This document shows, in pieces, positions 1 through 9,651 of a DNA stretch of 64,000 nucleotides. The DNA lies in assembly GCA_000824805.1 (NCBI GenBank), contig CCNA01000006.1, positions 496,001 through 560,000 on the forward strand, read 5' to 3'. Position numbers and translations under genes: made by a program. Position 1 is the first letter of the stretch. Each line of letters begins with the position of its first letter. The notes beneath the pieces were generated by a model that saw only the letters and a list, made by a program, of their open reading frames with translations, did not search any database and was not told the DNA's origin. Source of the DNA: Mesorhizobium sp. SOD10 (GTDB taxonomy: Bacteria > Pseudomonadota > Alphaproteobacteria > Rhizobiales > Rhizobiaceae).

Positions 1-999
1 GCGCCCTATCTCGAGGCGCATATTCCGGGTTTCGCCGACCTTTCCGCGATTGAAAAATTCAAGTCCGGCCAGTCCAATCCAACCTACCTTTTGACCGCCG
101 CCAGCGGCCGCTATGTGCTGCGCGCCAAACCGCCGGGGCAATTGCTGAAATCCGCGCACCAGGTCGATCGGGAATTCCGGGTAATGCGGGCTCTCGCCGG
201 CACGGCGGTGCCGGTGCCGCGCATGCTGCATCTATCGGGCGAAGACTCCCCGATCGGCCGCATGTTCTATGTCATGGAATATCTCGACGGCCGCATCTTC
301 TGGGATCCGTCGCTGCCGGACGTTTCCGGCAATGAAGAGCGCGCCGCGATCTACGACGCGATGAACGCGACGCTTGCGGCCATGCACGACGTCGATATCG
401 ACGCCGTCGGCCTTGGCGATTTCGGCAAGCCCGGCAGCTATTTCGAACGCCAGCTCGCGCGCTGGACCGGCCAGTACCGCGCCTCCGAAACCGAAACCAT
501 CACCGATATCGACAGGCTGATTGCTTGGCTCGAAACGCATATGCCGGCCGATGACGGCCGCGTCTCGCTTGTCCATGGCGATTACCGGCTGGACAACATG
601 ATGTTCGCGCCGGACGCCCCGAAAGTCATCGCGGTGCTTGACTGGGAACTGTCGACGCTCGGCCACCCCTTCGCCGATCTCGCCTACCAGTGCATGCAGT
701 GGCGTCTGCCGCATGCCTCGGGTTTTCGCGGTCTTGGCGGCGTCGATCGCGTGGCTGCCGGCCTGCCTTCCGAGGAAGCCTATGTCGCCGCTTACTGCCG
801 CAGGCGCGGGATCGAGGGGATCGACAACTGGACCTTCTTCCTGGCCTTTGCCTTCTTCCGGCTGGCGGCGATCTGCCAGGGCGTCTACCGCCGCGCGCTG
901 GACGGCAATGCGTCCAATCCGGAAAAGGCGAAGACCTATGGCGAGGCAGTGAAGCTGCTCGCCGCACTTGCGGTACAACTGATCGACGAGAACAGCTGA
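1..999 (+). CDS. Phosphotransferase family protein, ACAD10-like (5' end outside window)
   Basis: The frame is open from the first base, so the N-terminus lies outside the window; about 332 codons are present. The protein has the aminoglycoside phosphotransferase/choline-kinase-like fold, in the branch that resembles the N-terminal domain of ACAD10/ACAD11. The catalytic motif HGDYRLDN begins at nt 574 and the metal-binding DWE lies at 640-648; both are intact. A TTG at 91 could be mistaken for the start, but upstream codons in the same frame read as typical family sequence (GFADLSAIEKFKSGQSNPTY). The SDR gene begins 18 bp downstream, so the two probably form an operon. Family knowledge links such pairs to acyl-CoA metabolism; the substrate is unknown. 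Confidence 0.85.
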   Translation, partial: APYLEAHIPGFADLSAIEKFKSGQSNPTYLLTAASGRYVLRAKPPGQLLKSAHQVDREFRVMRALAGTAVPVPRMLHLSGEDSPIGRMFYVMEYLDGRIFWDPSLPDVSGNEERAAIYDAMNATLAAMHDVDIDAVGLGDFGKPGSYFERQLARWTGQYRASETETITDIDRLIAWLETHMPADDGRVSLVHGDYRLDNMMFAPDAPKVIAVLDWELSTLGHPFADLAYQCMQWRLPHASGFRGLGGVDRVAAGLPSEEAYVAAYCRRRGIEGIDNWTFFLAFAFFRLAAICQGVYRRALDGNASNPEKAKTYGEAVKLLAALAVQLIDENS

Positions 1000-1017
1000 A
1001 AGCAGGAGAGCCGAGCG

Positions 1018-1794
1018 ATGGGCCGTTTCGATGGGATGACGGTGCTGATCACCGGCGCGACCGGCGGTCTCGGCAGCGGCGCGGCAAAGACCTTCGCCGC
1101 CGAAGGGGCGCGGCTGGTGCTCTCCGATCTCGATGAGGCTGCGCTCGGCAGTTTCGCCGCGACGCTCGATGCCGAGACGGTTCACCTTGCCGGCAACATC
1201 GCCGACGAAAACCTCTCCGAGGATCTGGTGAAGCTTGCCGTGCAGAAGTTCGGCCGGCTCGACATCGCCGTCAACAATGCCGGCATCGTCCACTCCTTCG
1301 TGCGCCTGCCGCAGGTGACCTCGGAGGAGGCGCGCCGCGTGGTGGAGGTCGACCTGCTCGGCGTCTTCTATGCAATGAAGCACCAGATCCCGCAGTTGGA
1401 GCGGCAATTCAAGGAAAGCGGCAAGGGCGGCGTCATCGTCAACATCGCCTCGGTCGCCGGTCTCTCCGGCGCGCCCAAGCTTTCGGTCTATGCCGCCGCC
1501 AAGCACGGCGTCGTCGGCCTGACGCGCTCGGCCGCCGTGGAATATGCCAGCAAGGGGATACGCATTAACGCGGTCTGCCCGGCCCACACTCGCACGGCGA
1601 TGGTCGACGGTTTCGTGCGTTTTACAGGCGCGCCCGAAGCCGAAGCCCTTGCCGAACTCGCGCGCGGCGTGCCGATGAAGCGTGTAGGCGAGGTCGACGA
1701 GATCATCACCGGCATCCTGTTCCTTGCCGATCCTGGTAACTCCTTCATGACCGGCCACACGCTGGCGCTCGATGGCGGCATTGGCGCGATCTGA
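1018..1794 (+). CDS. SDR family NAD(P)-dependent oxidoreductase
   Basis: This 258-aa classical short-chain dehydrogenase/reductase has the cofactor motif TGATGGLG near residue 12, the NNAG motif near residue 90, and the active-site Ser followed by YAAAK near residue 160. The C-terminal stretch ends in the usual LDGG. An AGGAG ribosome-binding site lies 9 bases upstream of the ATG. It follows the phosphotransferase gene closely and is probably co-transcribed with it. Substrate cannot be read from the sequence; the position beside an ACAD10-like kinase makes a 3-hydroxyacyl or similar alcohol plausible, which is inference only. Confidence 0.9.
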   Translation: MGRFDGMTVLITGATGGLGSGAAKTFAAEGARLVLSDLDEAALGSFAATLDAETVHLAGNIADENLSEDLVKLAVQKFGRLDIAVNNAGIVHSFVRLPQVTSEEARRVVEVDLLGVFYAMKHQIPQLERQFKESGKGGVIVNIASVAGLSGAPKLSVYAAAKHGVVGLTRSAAVEYASKGIRINAVCPAHTRTAMVDGFVRFTGAPEAEALAELARGVPMKRVGEVDEIITGILFLADPGNSFMTGHTLALDGGIGAI

Positions 1795-1915
1795 GCCGGA
1801 ATTGTATTAAAACAAGGAGTTAGAGTGCACGCAAGGGAACCGGGAGGCTCCCTTGTCCGTTTCCGTACAGCGTATATAATTTTCACCAGGCAACCAACAC
1901 CAAAGGCAGCGGACA

Positions 1916-2560
1916 TTGACGCTGAGCGTTCAGAAACGCCGCGAAAAACAGAAGGCGGAGCTTCGCTCCGAACTCGTCGCGGCGGCTCACAAGCTGGTGC
2001 AGGAAGAGGGCTATGAGGGCCTGACTATCCGCAAGCTCGCCAAGCGCGTCGGCTATGCGCCCATGTCGGTCTATTCCTACTTCGCCGACAAGCAGGACAT
2101 TCTGTTCGCGCTGGCCGAAGACGCCTTCGAAACGCTGGCGCGACGCATCGAGGAGCACCCCGCGGACGATCCGATCGAGGCGCTGCGGGCGGTAATGACC
2201 GAATACGCCGCCTTCGGGCTCGGTAATCCCAACGAATACCGCACCGTCTTCATGACCGAGAAGACCCGGCTGCCCGAGGGCCGCAGCTACGAGGACATGG
2301 AAGAGGGCAATCCGGCGATGAAGGCGCTGATAAGCCGGGTCGAGGCCTGTGTGGCCGCCGGCAAGCTCAAGGGCGATCCCCGCGCCATCGCCACCATGCT
2401 GTGGACCGTCGGCCACGGCACGATCTCGCTGCTGATCACCTTCCCCTTCTATCCTTTCGGTGACCCCCAGGCCTATGTGAAGCGGATGTGCGACTTCATG
2501 CTGGCCTCATTGTCGGCGCAGGATATCCCCCCGCTCACCGAAACACCCGTCAACTGTTGA
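1916..2560 (+). CDS. TetR/AcrR family transcriptional regulator
   Basis: A 214-aa one-component repressor. The N-terminal helix-turn-helix spans roughly residues 30-65 (LTIRKLAKRVGYAPMSVYSY), and the C-terminal half has the WxxGHG segment (WTVGHGTISLL) of the WHG-type TetR ligand domain. The start appears to be TTG at 1916; the frame has no earlier plausible ATG. It lies 121 bp after the SDR gene. The intergenic region downstream, before the exported peptide gene at 2723, carries several GTAC palindromes that are candidate operators. The ligand is unknown. Confidence 0.85.
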   Translation: MTLSVQKRREKQKAELRSELVAAAHKLVQEEGYEGLTIRKLAKRVGYAPMSVYSYFADKQDILFALAEDAFETLARRIEEHPADDPIEALRAVMTEYAAFGLGNPNEYRTVFMTEKTRLPEGRSYEDMEEGNPAMKALISRVEACVAAGKLKGDPRAIATMLWTVGHGTISLLITFPFYPFGDPQAYVKRMCDFMLASLSAQDIPPLTETPVNC

Positions 2561-2637
2561 CCGGTTTGCGCCGGCTTTTCCGCGATGCCGATCGCTTGGA
2601 TTCGCGCTGACGAATTCCTACCTCCAAGAAAAGTGTC

Positions 2638-2708
2638 GTACGCGTACAAATTCCTCTTGAATTCAGCTTCCGTTAACCGTATCTGTACGTTGCATCGTAC
2701 ATGTACGA
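2638..2708. promoter_or_regulatory. Cluster of GTAC palindromes, candidate repressor operators
   Basis: GTACGCGTAC (2638-2647) and TCGTACATGTACGA (2695-2708) are perfect palindromes. A further GTACG (2685-2689) faces CGTAC (2696-2700). All lie in the 160 bp between the TetR gene and the ATG of the exported peptide, and the last palindrome is only 14 bp before that ATG. A related CGTACAGCGTAT at 1864-1875 precedes the TetR gene. Density and symmetry suggest a regulatory site; assignment to the adjacent TetR protein is inference. Confidence 0.45.
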
Positions 2709-2722
2709 ATTGGAGATGGAAG

Positions 2723-2956
2723 ATGAAAAAGACGACCCTCGCCCTCGCCGCCGTGCTGGCTTTTTCCGGGGCGGCTTTTGCTGGTACGCACCAGCCGGCC
2801 AAGCATGCTCCGGCAGCCTGCGCCCAGACCAACACCAATGTGGTTCTTGATTGCACCGCGACCGGCTCGGTCGAAAAGGCGGACGCCAGCAAGACCCAGA
2901 CCAAGAGCCCGCGCCTGGGCATCGACGTCAGCCCGTGGTTCGTGCCGGGCCTGTAA
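2723..2956 (+). CDS. Small exported protein, function unknown
   Basis: A 77-aa protein whose first 21 residues form a clear Sec signal peptide (MKKTTLALAAVLAFSGAAFA, cleavage after AFA). The mature part is about 56 residues, contains two cysteines and ends WFVPGL. The ATG at 2723 was chosen over an upstream in-frame ATG at 2585 because GGAGATGGAAG sits directly before it and the signal peptide starts there. Palindromic sites just upstream and a weak hairpin downstream suggest a single-gene transcript. I do not recognise a family. Confidence 0.7.
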   Translation: MKKTTLALAAVLAFSGAAFAGTHQPAKHAPAACAQTNTNVVLDCTATGSVEKADASKTQTKSPRLGIDVSPWFVPGL

Positions 2957-2977
2957 GCACCATCGGCAGAATTAACG

Positions 2978-3002
2978 AAACGGGCACTTGGCCGCCCTTT
3001 TT
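2978..3002 (+). terminator. Weak intrinsic terminator
   Basis: A short stem GGGC/GCCC (2982-2985 with 2994-2997), extended by A-T pairs across one mismatch, is followed by TTTTT. It lies 25 bp past the small exported protein gene. The stem is short, so termination may be partial. Confidence 0.35.
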
Positions 3003-3039
3003 CGTTTTCCCTGAAGTCCGATTGCCTGCTGCGACGGCG

Positions 3040-3276
<237 letters not shown>

Positions 3277-3350
3277 TCACGAGCTGCGGAAACGGCCAGA
3301 GGTCGGCGATGGTTCCTGCCGCGCTGCTTTCCGACAGCGCAGTGTGGAGA

Positions 3351-3935
3351 TCAGTTCGCCGCGTCGCCTGCCGCTTCCGACAGCAGAGTAAAGACATAGT
3401 CCGAAAAGGAACGCCAGCATTCCACTCGGAACGCGTCGGCCGCGATGCGCAAAAGCACGATCTCGGACTTGCCGAGAATGGTGCGCGAGGCAGCACCCAC
3501 CGGGAACGCCTCGAGCGACAGGTCCTGCGGACAGCCCGAATTGACCGTTGCCGCGGCTGCGGGCCCGGCAACGGAAATCCCGACATTGCGATGCGAGATG
3601 CCGACCGCCGAATGCAGCGCCGTCACCTTGGCGCAGTCGGCGAGCGGATCGTTGCCGGCCTCGTCGATGATCATCCATTCGTCCGGCCCGAGCCACAGCG
3701 CCGTGCGCCCGTCCTTCGTCGCCGAGGTCTTAGGTTTTGTCGGCAGCGTGAGGCCGAGCGCCTTGGAGAGCGCGGCGAGCGAAGCCTCCGGCGCGCGCAG
3801 CGAGATGCGCTCGGCCGGCGGCAGCATCTCCACCTTCACGCCCGGCGCCGACAGCGCGCGGCCGGCAAGCGCAGGGCGCCGCTCGACGGAGGCAGGAGCA
3901 GCAGCGGCTTTTGTCTTGGCGGCGGCCTTAGCCAT
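3351..3935 (-). CDS. soxG: Sarcosine oxidase subunit gamma
   Basis: A 194-aa gamma subunit of heterotetrameric sarcosine oxidase, which oxidatively demethylates sarcosine to glycine and passes the one-carbon unit to tetrahydrofolate. The N-terminus is rich in Ala and Lys; the body has the GcvT/YgfZ-like gamma fold (WLGPDEWMI, CWRSFSDYVF). The start overlaps the end of soxA by 8 bp (ATGGCTAA), which fixes both ends and implies translational coupling. It is the last gene of soxB-soxD-soxA-soxG. Confidence 0.92.
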   Translation of the reverse strand: MAKAAAKTKAAAAPASVERRPALAGRALSAPGVKVEMLPPAERISLRAPEASLAALSKALGLTLPTKPKTSATKDGRTALWLGPDEWMIIDEAGNDPLADCAKVTALHSAVGISHRNVGISVAGPAAAATVNSGCPQDLSLEAFPVGAASRTILGKSEIVLLRIAADAFRVECWRSFSDYVFTLLSEAAGDAAN

Positions 3936-6921
3936 TGAGGCGTTCTCCCTTCTCGTCGACGAACACCATGCCGGTGACTTCCACCTCGATCGTGCCGTTC
4001 GGCATCGGCACATAGAGCGTCTCACCCATGCGGTCGCGGCCGCCGGCGACCAGCGCCAGCGCGATCGAACGGCCGCAATTCTCCGACCAGTAGCTGGAGG
4101 TGACATGGCCGATCATCTTCATCGGGATCGGTTGCTTCGGATCGGCGACGATCTGCGCGCCTTCTTCCAGCACCACCTTCGGATCCTTGGTCTTCAGGCC
4201 GACGAGCTGCTTGCGGCCCTTGGCCACAAGGTCCGGCCGGGTCAGGCCGCGGATGCCGACGAAGTCGGTCTTCTTCTTGCCGACCGCCCAGTCGAGCCCG
4301 GCATCGTTCGGCGTCACCGTGCCGTCCGTATCCTGGCCGACGATGATATAGCCCTTTTCGGCGCGCAGCACGTGCATCGTCTCGGTGCCGTACGCGGTCG
4401 CGCCATGCTTCTGGCCTTCAGCCCACAGCGCTTCCCAGACCGCCTCGCCATAATCGGCCGGCACATTGACCTCGAAGCCGCGCTCGCCGGTGAAGGACAT
4501 GCGGAACAGCCTTGTCGGCACGCCGCAGATCTTGCCCTCGCGCACCGACATATGCGGCATCGCCTCGTCCGACATGTCGATGCCTTCGACCAGCGGCGCG
4601 ATGATGTCCCGCGACTTCGGCCCCTGCACCGCGATCACCGCCCATTGCTCGGTGATCGATGTCAGCCAGACATTGAGATGCGGGAACTCGGTCTGGAGGT
4701 AATCCTCCATGTGGTTCATGACGCGCGGCGCGCCGCCGGTCGTCGTCGTCACGTGGAAGCGGTCCGGCGCCAGCCGGCCGACGACGCCGTCGTCATAGAT
4801 GAAGCCGTCCTCGCGCAGCATGATACCGTAGCGGCAGCGGCCGGTTTCAAGCTTCTCCCACGGATTGGTGTAGAGCAGCTCCATGAACTTCGCCGCGTCC
4901 GGTCCGACCACTTCGATCTTGCCGAGCGTCGAGGCGTCGAACAGGCCGCCGACCTTGCGCACCGTCACGCATTCGCGGTTGACGGCGGCATGCATGTCTT
5001 CGCCGGCCTTGGGGAAATACCAGGCGCGCTTCCAGTTGCCGACGTCCTCGAACACCGCACCCTGGCGTGCCGCCCACGGATGGATGGCCGTCCGCCGCGT
5101 AGGGTCGAAAAGTGCGCCGCGCGCGTGGCCGACGATCGAACCGAAGGTCACGGGCGTATAGGGCGCGCGGAAGGTGGTGAGGCCGACCTGCGGGATCGGC
5201 TTGCCGAGTTCCTCGGCGGCGATCGCCAGGCCATGCATGTTCGACGTCTTGCCCTGATCGGTCGCCATGCCGTTGGTAGTGAAGCGCTTGACATGCTCGA
5301 TCGAGTGCATGCCTTCATGCACCGCCTGGCGGATGTCCTTGGCGGTAACATCGTTCTGGAAATCGACGAAGGCCTTGACCGTGGTGCCCGGCCCGGCGCC
5401 GGGCGCGGCGCCCAGCATGCCGCGCGACCAGATCTCGCCGGCATCGACCTTCGGCTTGCTGCCCTTGCCAATCTTGCCGCCGGCCTCCTTCGCCGCCTTG
5501 GCGCCGGCGGCATAGGCCTCGTCGATCGTCGCATCCAGCCCGTCCGTGCCGTTGCAGGCGCCGACCGAGACGCAGTCCTGCGCATAGGTGCCCGGCACGA
5601 AGCGCTTGGTCTCATCGTTGAAGGCGACCTTACCGCGCGACTGCGAGAAGAGATGCACCGACGGCGTCCAGCCGGCCGACATCAGGATCGCGTCGACGGG
5701 GATGGTGCGCTGGCCGCCACCGTTCTTTGGCTGCACGGTCATCGACGACACGCGCAATTTGCCGCCGGCGCTGACCACGGCGCGGCCGAAATTGATCTCG
5801 ATGCCAAGGCCCCTCGCCTCGTCGATTACCGCTCCCGACGGGTTGTCGCGCAGGTCGACAATGGCCGCAATGTTGACGCCGGCCTTCTTGAGATCGATCG
5901 CCGCCGCGTAAGCCGAGTCGTTGGCCGTGTAGACGCCGACATTCCTGCCGACCGCCACGCCATAATGGTTGAGATAGGTGCGCGCCGCCGAGGCGAGCAT
6001 CACGCCGGGACGATCGTTGTTGGCGAACACCATATGGCGCTCGATGGCGCCGGTGGCGAGCACGACGCGGTTGGCGCGAACCTGCCACAGGCGCTCGCGC
6101 GCGAGCTCATGGCCCGGGTTCTTGAGATGGTCGCTGACCCGTTCGACCAGGCCGACAAAGTTCTGCGCGTAGTAGCCGAAGGCCGTGGTACGGGAGAGCA
6201 CGCGCGCATTGTCCATCCCCTTGAGCTTGGCGATCGCCGCCTGCGCCCAGGCATAGCCGTCCTGTCCGTCGATCCTGGCGCCGCTCTCGAAGCGCAGGCT
6301 GCCGCCGAATTCGGCCTGCTCGTCCGCGAGGATCACCCGGACGCCGGTTTCGGCCGCGGCAAGGGCAGCGGCAATGCCGGCGGCGCCGCCGCCCAGCACC
6401 AGCACCTCGCAATGCGCGTAGCGCGAAGCATAATGGTCCGGGTCCGGCTTTTCGGGGGAAACGCCGAGGCCTGCGGTAGCGCGAATCTTCGGCTCGTAGA
6501 GATCCTTCCAGGCCCATTTCGGCCACATGAAGGTCTTGTAGTAGAAGCCGGCCGAGAACATCGGCGAAGCGATGTCGTTGACCGCGCCGACGTCGAAGGC
6601 AAGCGAGGGCCAGCGGTTCTGTGAATTGGCCGTCAGCCCGTCATAGAGCTCTTGCACGGTCGCACGCACATTCGGCGTCTTGCGCGCGTCGTCGCGCACG
6701 ATCTGCACCAGCGCGTTCGGCTCTTCCGCACCGGCCGAAAGGAAGCCACGCGGCCGGTGATACTTGAACGAGCGGCCGACCAGATGCACGCCGTTGGCGA
6801 GCAGCGCCGAGGCCAGCGTGTCGCCCTCGATGCCGACATATGGCTTGTCGTCGAAGCTGAAGGAGGCGGTCTTCGCCTGGCTGAGGCGACCGGCGCCGGA
6901 AATGCGGAACGCGGCGTTCAT
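3928..6921 (-). CDS. soxA: Sarcosine oxidase subunit alpha
   Basis: A 997-aa subunit, the usual size for the heterotetrameric enzyme. Domains in order: an N-terminal ferredoxin-like region (about residues 15-110, with the RSFKYHRPRG segment typical of the family), a dinucleotide-binding core starting with VLGGGAAGIAAALAAAE near residue 170, and a C-terminal aminomethyltransferase-like (GcvT) domain from about residue 600 that binds tetrahydrofolate and accepts the methyl carbon. The start overlaps the soxD stop (ATGA) and the end overlaps soxG, so the four subunits are translated from one coupled message. Confidence 0.96.
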   Translation of the reverse strand: MNAAFRISGAGRLSQAKTASFSFDDKPYVGIEGDTLASALLANGVHLVGRSFKYHRPRGFLSAGAEEPNALVQIVRDDARKTPNVRATVQELYDGLTANSQNRWPSLAFDVGAVNDIASPMFSAGFYYKTFMWPKWAWKDLYEPKIRATAGLGVSPEKPDPDHYASRYAHCEVLVLGGGAAGIAAALAAAETGVRVILADEQAEFGGSLRFESGARIDGQDGYAWAQAAIAKLKGMDNARVLSRTTAFGYYAQNFVGLVERVSDHLKNPGHELARERLWQVRANRVVLATGAIERHMVFANNDRPGVMLASAARTYLNHYGVAVGRNVGVYTANDSAYAAAIDLKKAGVNIAAIVDLRDNPSGAVIDEARGLGIEINFGRAVVSAGGKLRVSSMTVQPKNGGGQRTIPVDAILMSAGWTPSVHLFSQSRGKVAFNDETKRFVPGTYAQDCVSVGACNGTDGLDATIDEAYAAGAKAAKEAGGKIGKGSKPKVDAGEIWSRGMLGAAPGAGPGTTVKAFVDFQNDVTAKDIRQAVHEGMHSIEHVKRFTTNGMATDQGKTSNMHGLAIAAEELGKPIPQVGLTTFRAPYTPVTFGSIVGHARGALFDPTRRTAIHPWAARQGAVFEDVGNWKRAWYFPKAGEDMHAAVNRECVTVRKVGGLFDASTLGKIEVVGPDAAKFMELLYTNPWEKLETGRCRYGIMLREDGFIYDDGVVGRLAPDRFHVTTTTGGAPRVMNHMEDYLQTEFPHLNVWLTSITEQWAVIAVQGPKSRDIIAPLVEGIDMSDEAMPHMSVREGKICGVPTRLFRMSFTGERGFEVNVPADYGEAVWEALWAEGQKHGATAYGTETMHVLRAEKGYIIVGQDTDGTVTPNDAGLDWAVGKKKTDFVGIRGLTRPDLVAKGRKQLVGLKTKDPKVVLEEGAQIVADPKQPIPMKMIGHVTSSYWSENCGRSIALALVAGGRDRMGETLYVPMPNGTIEVEVTGMVFVDEKGERLNG

Positions 6922-7214
6922 TTCGAGGCTCCAGGCAGCTTCGCGGGCTTCGGCTCGCCGGCCTTGTAGGTCATGACGAACTTGTCGGTGACGGTGTCGC
7001 GCACGGCGTTGAAGAAGCGCGCGCAGCCATGGATGTGCCGCCAGCGCTCATAGATGACGCCCTTGGGGTTGGCGCGGATAAAGAAGAATTTCTCGAAATC
7101 GTCGTCGCTCTCGGCCGCGATGTTGGTCGGGCGCGCGATATGCGCCTCGCCGGCATTGCGGAACTCGAGTTCAGGGCGCTCTTCCTCGCAATAGGGGCAG
7201 CGGATGAGAAGCAT
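6918..7214 (-). CDS. soxD: Sarcosine oxidase subunit delta
   Basis: A 98-aa zinc-binding subunit. Cys6 and Cys9 (CPYC) and a HIHGC segment (His60/His62, Cys64) match the zinc ligands known for the corynebacterial enzyme (Cys6, Cys9, His59, Cys63). The ATG at 7214 begins MLLIRCPYC, the standard family N-terminus; the open frame extends further upstream but that part does not resemble the family. It overlaps soxA by 4 bp and begins 73 bp after soxB. The soxB-soxD gap contains a CCGGCGCACGCGCCGG inverted repeat. Confidence 0.93.
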   Translation of the reverse strand: MLLIRCPYCEEERPELEFRNAGEAHIARPTNIAAESDDDFEKFFFIRANPKGVIYERWRHIHGCARFFNAVRDTVTDKFVMTYKAGEPKPAKLPGASK

Positions 7215-7287
7215 CTTGGGTGATCCTAAAACTTGCCGTGACCGGCGCACGCGCCGGCCGGGTGGAAGCAAAGCGGCTGAGCCATCA

Positions 7288-8541
7288 TCAATGCGCCACC
7301 GCCGCCGCCGCCGCTTCGTCGATGAGCCGGCCGGTGCGGAAGCGCTCCAGCGTGAAGGGCGCGTTGATCGGGTGCGGCTCGTCCTTCGCGATCGTGTGCG
7401 CGAAGACATTGCCCGAGCCGGGCGTCGCCTTGAAGCCGCCCGTGCCCCAGCCGCAATTGACGTAAAGTCCCTTGACCGGCGTCTTCGCCAGAATCGGCGA
7501 ACGGTCGGGCGTCACGTCGACGATGCCGCCCCAGGAGCGCAGCATCTTCATGCGGGTGAAGATCGGGAACATCTCGCAGATGGCGTCGAGCGTGTGCTGC
7601 AATATGTGCAGGCCGCCGGTCTGCGAATAGGAGACATACTGGTCGGTGCCGGCGCCGATGACCAGCTCGCCCTTGTCCGACTGCGAGATATAGGCATGCA
7701 CGGTGTTCGACATCACCACGCAGGGCACGACCGGCTTGATCGGCTCCGACACCAGCGCCTGCAGCGGATAGCTTTCGAGCGGCATGCGCACGCCGGCCAT
7801 GTTCATGATGACGGAGGAATGGCCAGCCGCGACCACGCCGACCTTCTTGGCGCCGATGAAGCCGCGCGTCGTCTCGACGCCGGCGACGGCACCATTGGCC
7901 GCGCGCTTGATGCCGGTGACCTCGCAATTCTGGATGATGTGGACGCCGCGCGCCGACGCGCCGCGCGCATAGCCCCAGGCGACCGCGTCATGGCGCGCCG
8001 TGCCGCCGCGCCGCTGCAGGGCGGCGCCCATCACCGGATAGCGCGCCTCCTTGGAGATGTTGAGCGGCGGGCAGAATGCCTTCGCCTCTTCCGGCGTCAG
8101 CCATTCATTGTCGATGCCGTTGAGCCGGTTGGCATGGATGTGGCGCTTGAACACCTGCACGTCATGGACGTTGTGCGCAAGCATCATGACGCCGCGCGCC
8201 GAATACATGACGTTGTAGTTGAGCTCCTGGCTGAGCCCGTCCCACAGCTTCAGCGCATGGTCGTAGATGCCGGCGCTTTCGTCATAGAGATAGTTGGAGC
8301 GGATGATGGTGGTGTTGCGGCCGGTGTTGCCGCCACCGAGCCAGCCCTTTTCCAGCACCGCGATGTTGGTGATGCCGTGCTCGCTCGCCAGATAGTAGGC
8401 GGTCGCCAGGCCGTGTCCGCCGGCGCCGACGATGATGACGTCATATTCCTTCTTCGGCTCGGGCGAGGTCCACTGCTCCTCCCAGCCCCTGTGGCCGCGC
8501 ATCGCCTCGCGGGCAATGGCGAATACCGAGTATTTCTTCAC
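7288..8541 (-). CDS. soxB: Sarcosine oxidase subunit beta
   Basis: The FAD- and FMN-bearing catalytic subunit. With the GTG at 8541 as start the protein is 417 aa, the usual family length, beginning [21 protein letters not shown]; the frame remains open for 17 more codons upstream but those are not family-like. The dinucleotide-binding motif [19 protein letters not shown] is near residue 33. The [11 protein letters not shown] segment carries the His corresponding to the covalent-FMN histidine (His173 in Corynebacterium). First gene of the sox operon; the 242-bp region to the divergent SDR gene must hold its promoter. Confidence 0.95.
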   Translation of the reverse strand: MKKYSVFAIAREAMRGHRGWEEQWTSPEPKKEYDVIIVGAGGHGLATAYYLASEHGITNIAVLEKGWLGGGNTGRNTTIIRSNYLYDESAGIYDHALKLWDGLSQELNYNVMYSARGVMMLAHNVHDVQVFKRHIHANRLNGIDNEWLTPEEAKAFCPPLNISKEARYPVMGAALQRRGGTARHDAVAWGYARGASARGVHIIQNCEVTGIKRAANGAVAGVETTRGFIGAKKVGVVAAGHSSVIMNMAGVRMPLESYPLQALVSEPIKPVVPCVVMSNTVHAYISQSDKGELVIGAGTDQYVSYSQTGGLHILQHTLDAICEMFPIFTRMKMLRSWGGIVDVTPDRSPILAKTPVKGLYVNCGWGTGGFKATPGSGNVFAHTIAKDEPHPINAPFTLERFRTGRLIDEAAAAAVAH

Positions 8542-8783
8542 GTTAAGCCTCGCGCCAAAAATCGCGGATGTCGTTCGGGCCTCTCCCGTCACGCGAGGTG
8601 TATCACTAGCGAAACCGTGATGTCATCCTTACGCTGTTTGCGACGGCGCTTGCCGTTTTGCGCCAGTGCCGCGCAATGCCTGCGCGACGATGGCAAGGCA
8701 GCTTTCGGGTGGCTGCATCCATGCCGATTTGCGACCCAGACATCCATCCGCCGCTAGCCGGCACCAAGGAAGGATGCTGAGAC

Positions 8784-9542
8784 ATGTTCACTCTTACAGA
8801 CAAGATCGCGATCGTCACCGGGGCCAGTTCCGGCATCGGCCGCGCTACCGCCAGACTATTCGCCGAGATGGGCGCTAGCCTGGTCATCGCGGCCCGGCGT
8901 CAGGCCGAGCTCGACGCGCTCGTCGGCGAGATCGAGAATGCCGGCGGTAGGGCGGCCGCGCTTGCCGGCGATGTCAGGGACGAAACTTACGCCCAGGCGC
9001 TGGTGAAGCTCGCTGTAACCCGCTTTGGCGGCCTCGACATCGCCTTCAACAATGCCGGCGCGGTCGGCGCGATGGGGCCGGTGCCCGACATGGCGCCGGC
9101 GACCTGGCATGAGACGATGGACACCAACCTGACCAGCGCCTTTCTCGCCGCCAAGCACCAGATACCGGCGATGCTGGGCCGCGGCGGCGGCTCGCTGATC
9201 TTCACCTCGAGCTTCGTCGGCTACACCGCCGGCATGCCTGGCATGGCGGCTTATGCCGCCGCCAAGGCCGGGCTCATCGGCCTGACGCAGGTGCTCGCCG
9301 CCGAATACGGCCCGCAAGGTCTGCGCGTCAACGCGCTGCTGCCCGGCGGCACCGACACGCCCGGCGCGACCACGACCACGCCCGAGACGCGCGCTTTCGT
9401 CGAAGGCATCCATGCCCTGAAGCGCATGGCAGAGCCGCTGGAGATCGCGCACTCGGCGCTTTACCTGGCATCCGACGCATCGAGCTTCACCACCGGCACG
9501 GCCTTGTTTGCCGATGGCGGCGTCTCGATCAGCCGGACGTGA
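8784..9542 (+). CDS. SDR family oxidoreductase
   Basis: A 252-aa classical SDR with TGASSGIG near residue 12, NNAG near residue 88, and the catalytic Tyr in YAAAKAG near residue 155. AAGGAAGGA lies just upstream of the ATG. It is divergent from soxB, so the 242-bp intergenic region is shared, but nothing in the sequence ties its substrate to sarcosine metabolism. It resembles the SDR group often annotated as 3-oxoacyl-reductase-like or glucose-1-dehydrogenase-like. Confidence 0.9.
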   Translation: MFTLTDKIAIVTGASSGIGRATARLFAEMGASLVIAARRQAELDALVGEIENAGGRAAALAGDVRDETYAQALVKLAVTRFGGLDIAFNNAGAVGAMGPVPDMAPATWHETMDTNLTSAFLAAKHQIPAMLGRGGGSLIFTSSFVGYTAGMPGMAAYAAAKAGLIGLTQVLAAEYGPQGLRVNALLPGGTDTPGATTTTPETRAFVEGIHALKRMAEPLEIAHSALYLASDASSFTTGTALFADGGVSISRT

Positions 9543-9651
9543 TCCGGCCGGCAGGCTGGAAACACGCCCATCCGCTGAAATGTAGCTGCGCGGTCTTGCA
9601 TTTCGGCGCGAATTGACGATTTCGTTTCCCGTCGAAAATGGACGGGGAACG

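Noticed and set aside
232..1758. A 508-codon minus-strand open frame over the phosphotransferase and SDR genes.
   Set aside because: Composition of an antisense frame; the plus strand carries intact motifs of both enzymes.
3445..6624. A very long open frame (over 1000 codons) on the plus strand opposite soxA and soxG.
   Set aside because: It is rich in Arg, His, Asp and Ala with no recognisable domain, typical of the shadow frame of a GC-rich gene; the minus strand encodes clear sarcosine oxidase subunits.
7204..8757. A 500-codon open frame on the plus strand opposite soxB and soxD.
   Set aside because: Same shadow pattern; no motif, and the opposite strand is a full-length soxB.
8542..8783. 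Functional link between soxB and the divergent SDR gene.
   Set aside because: They share an intergenic region, but no common motif or pathway logic could be shown.
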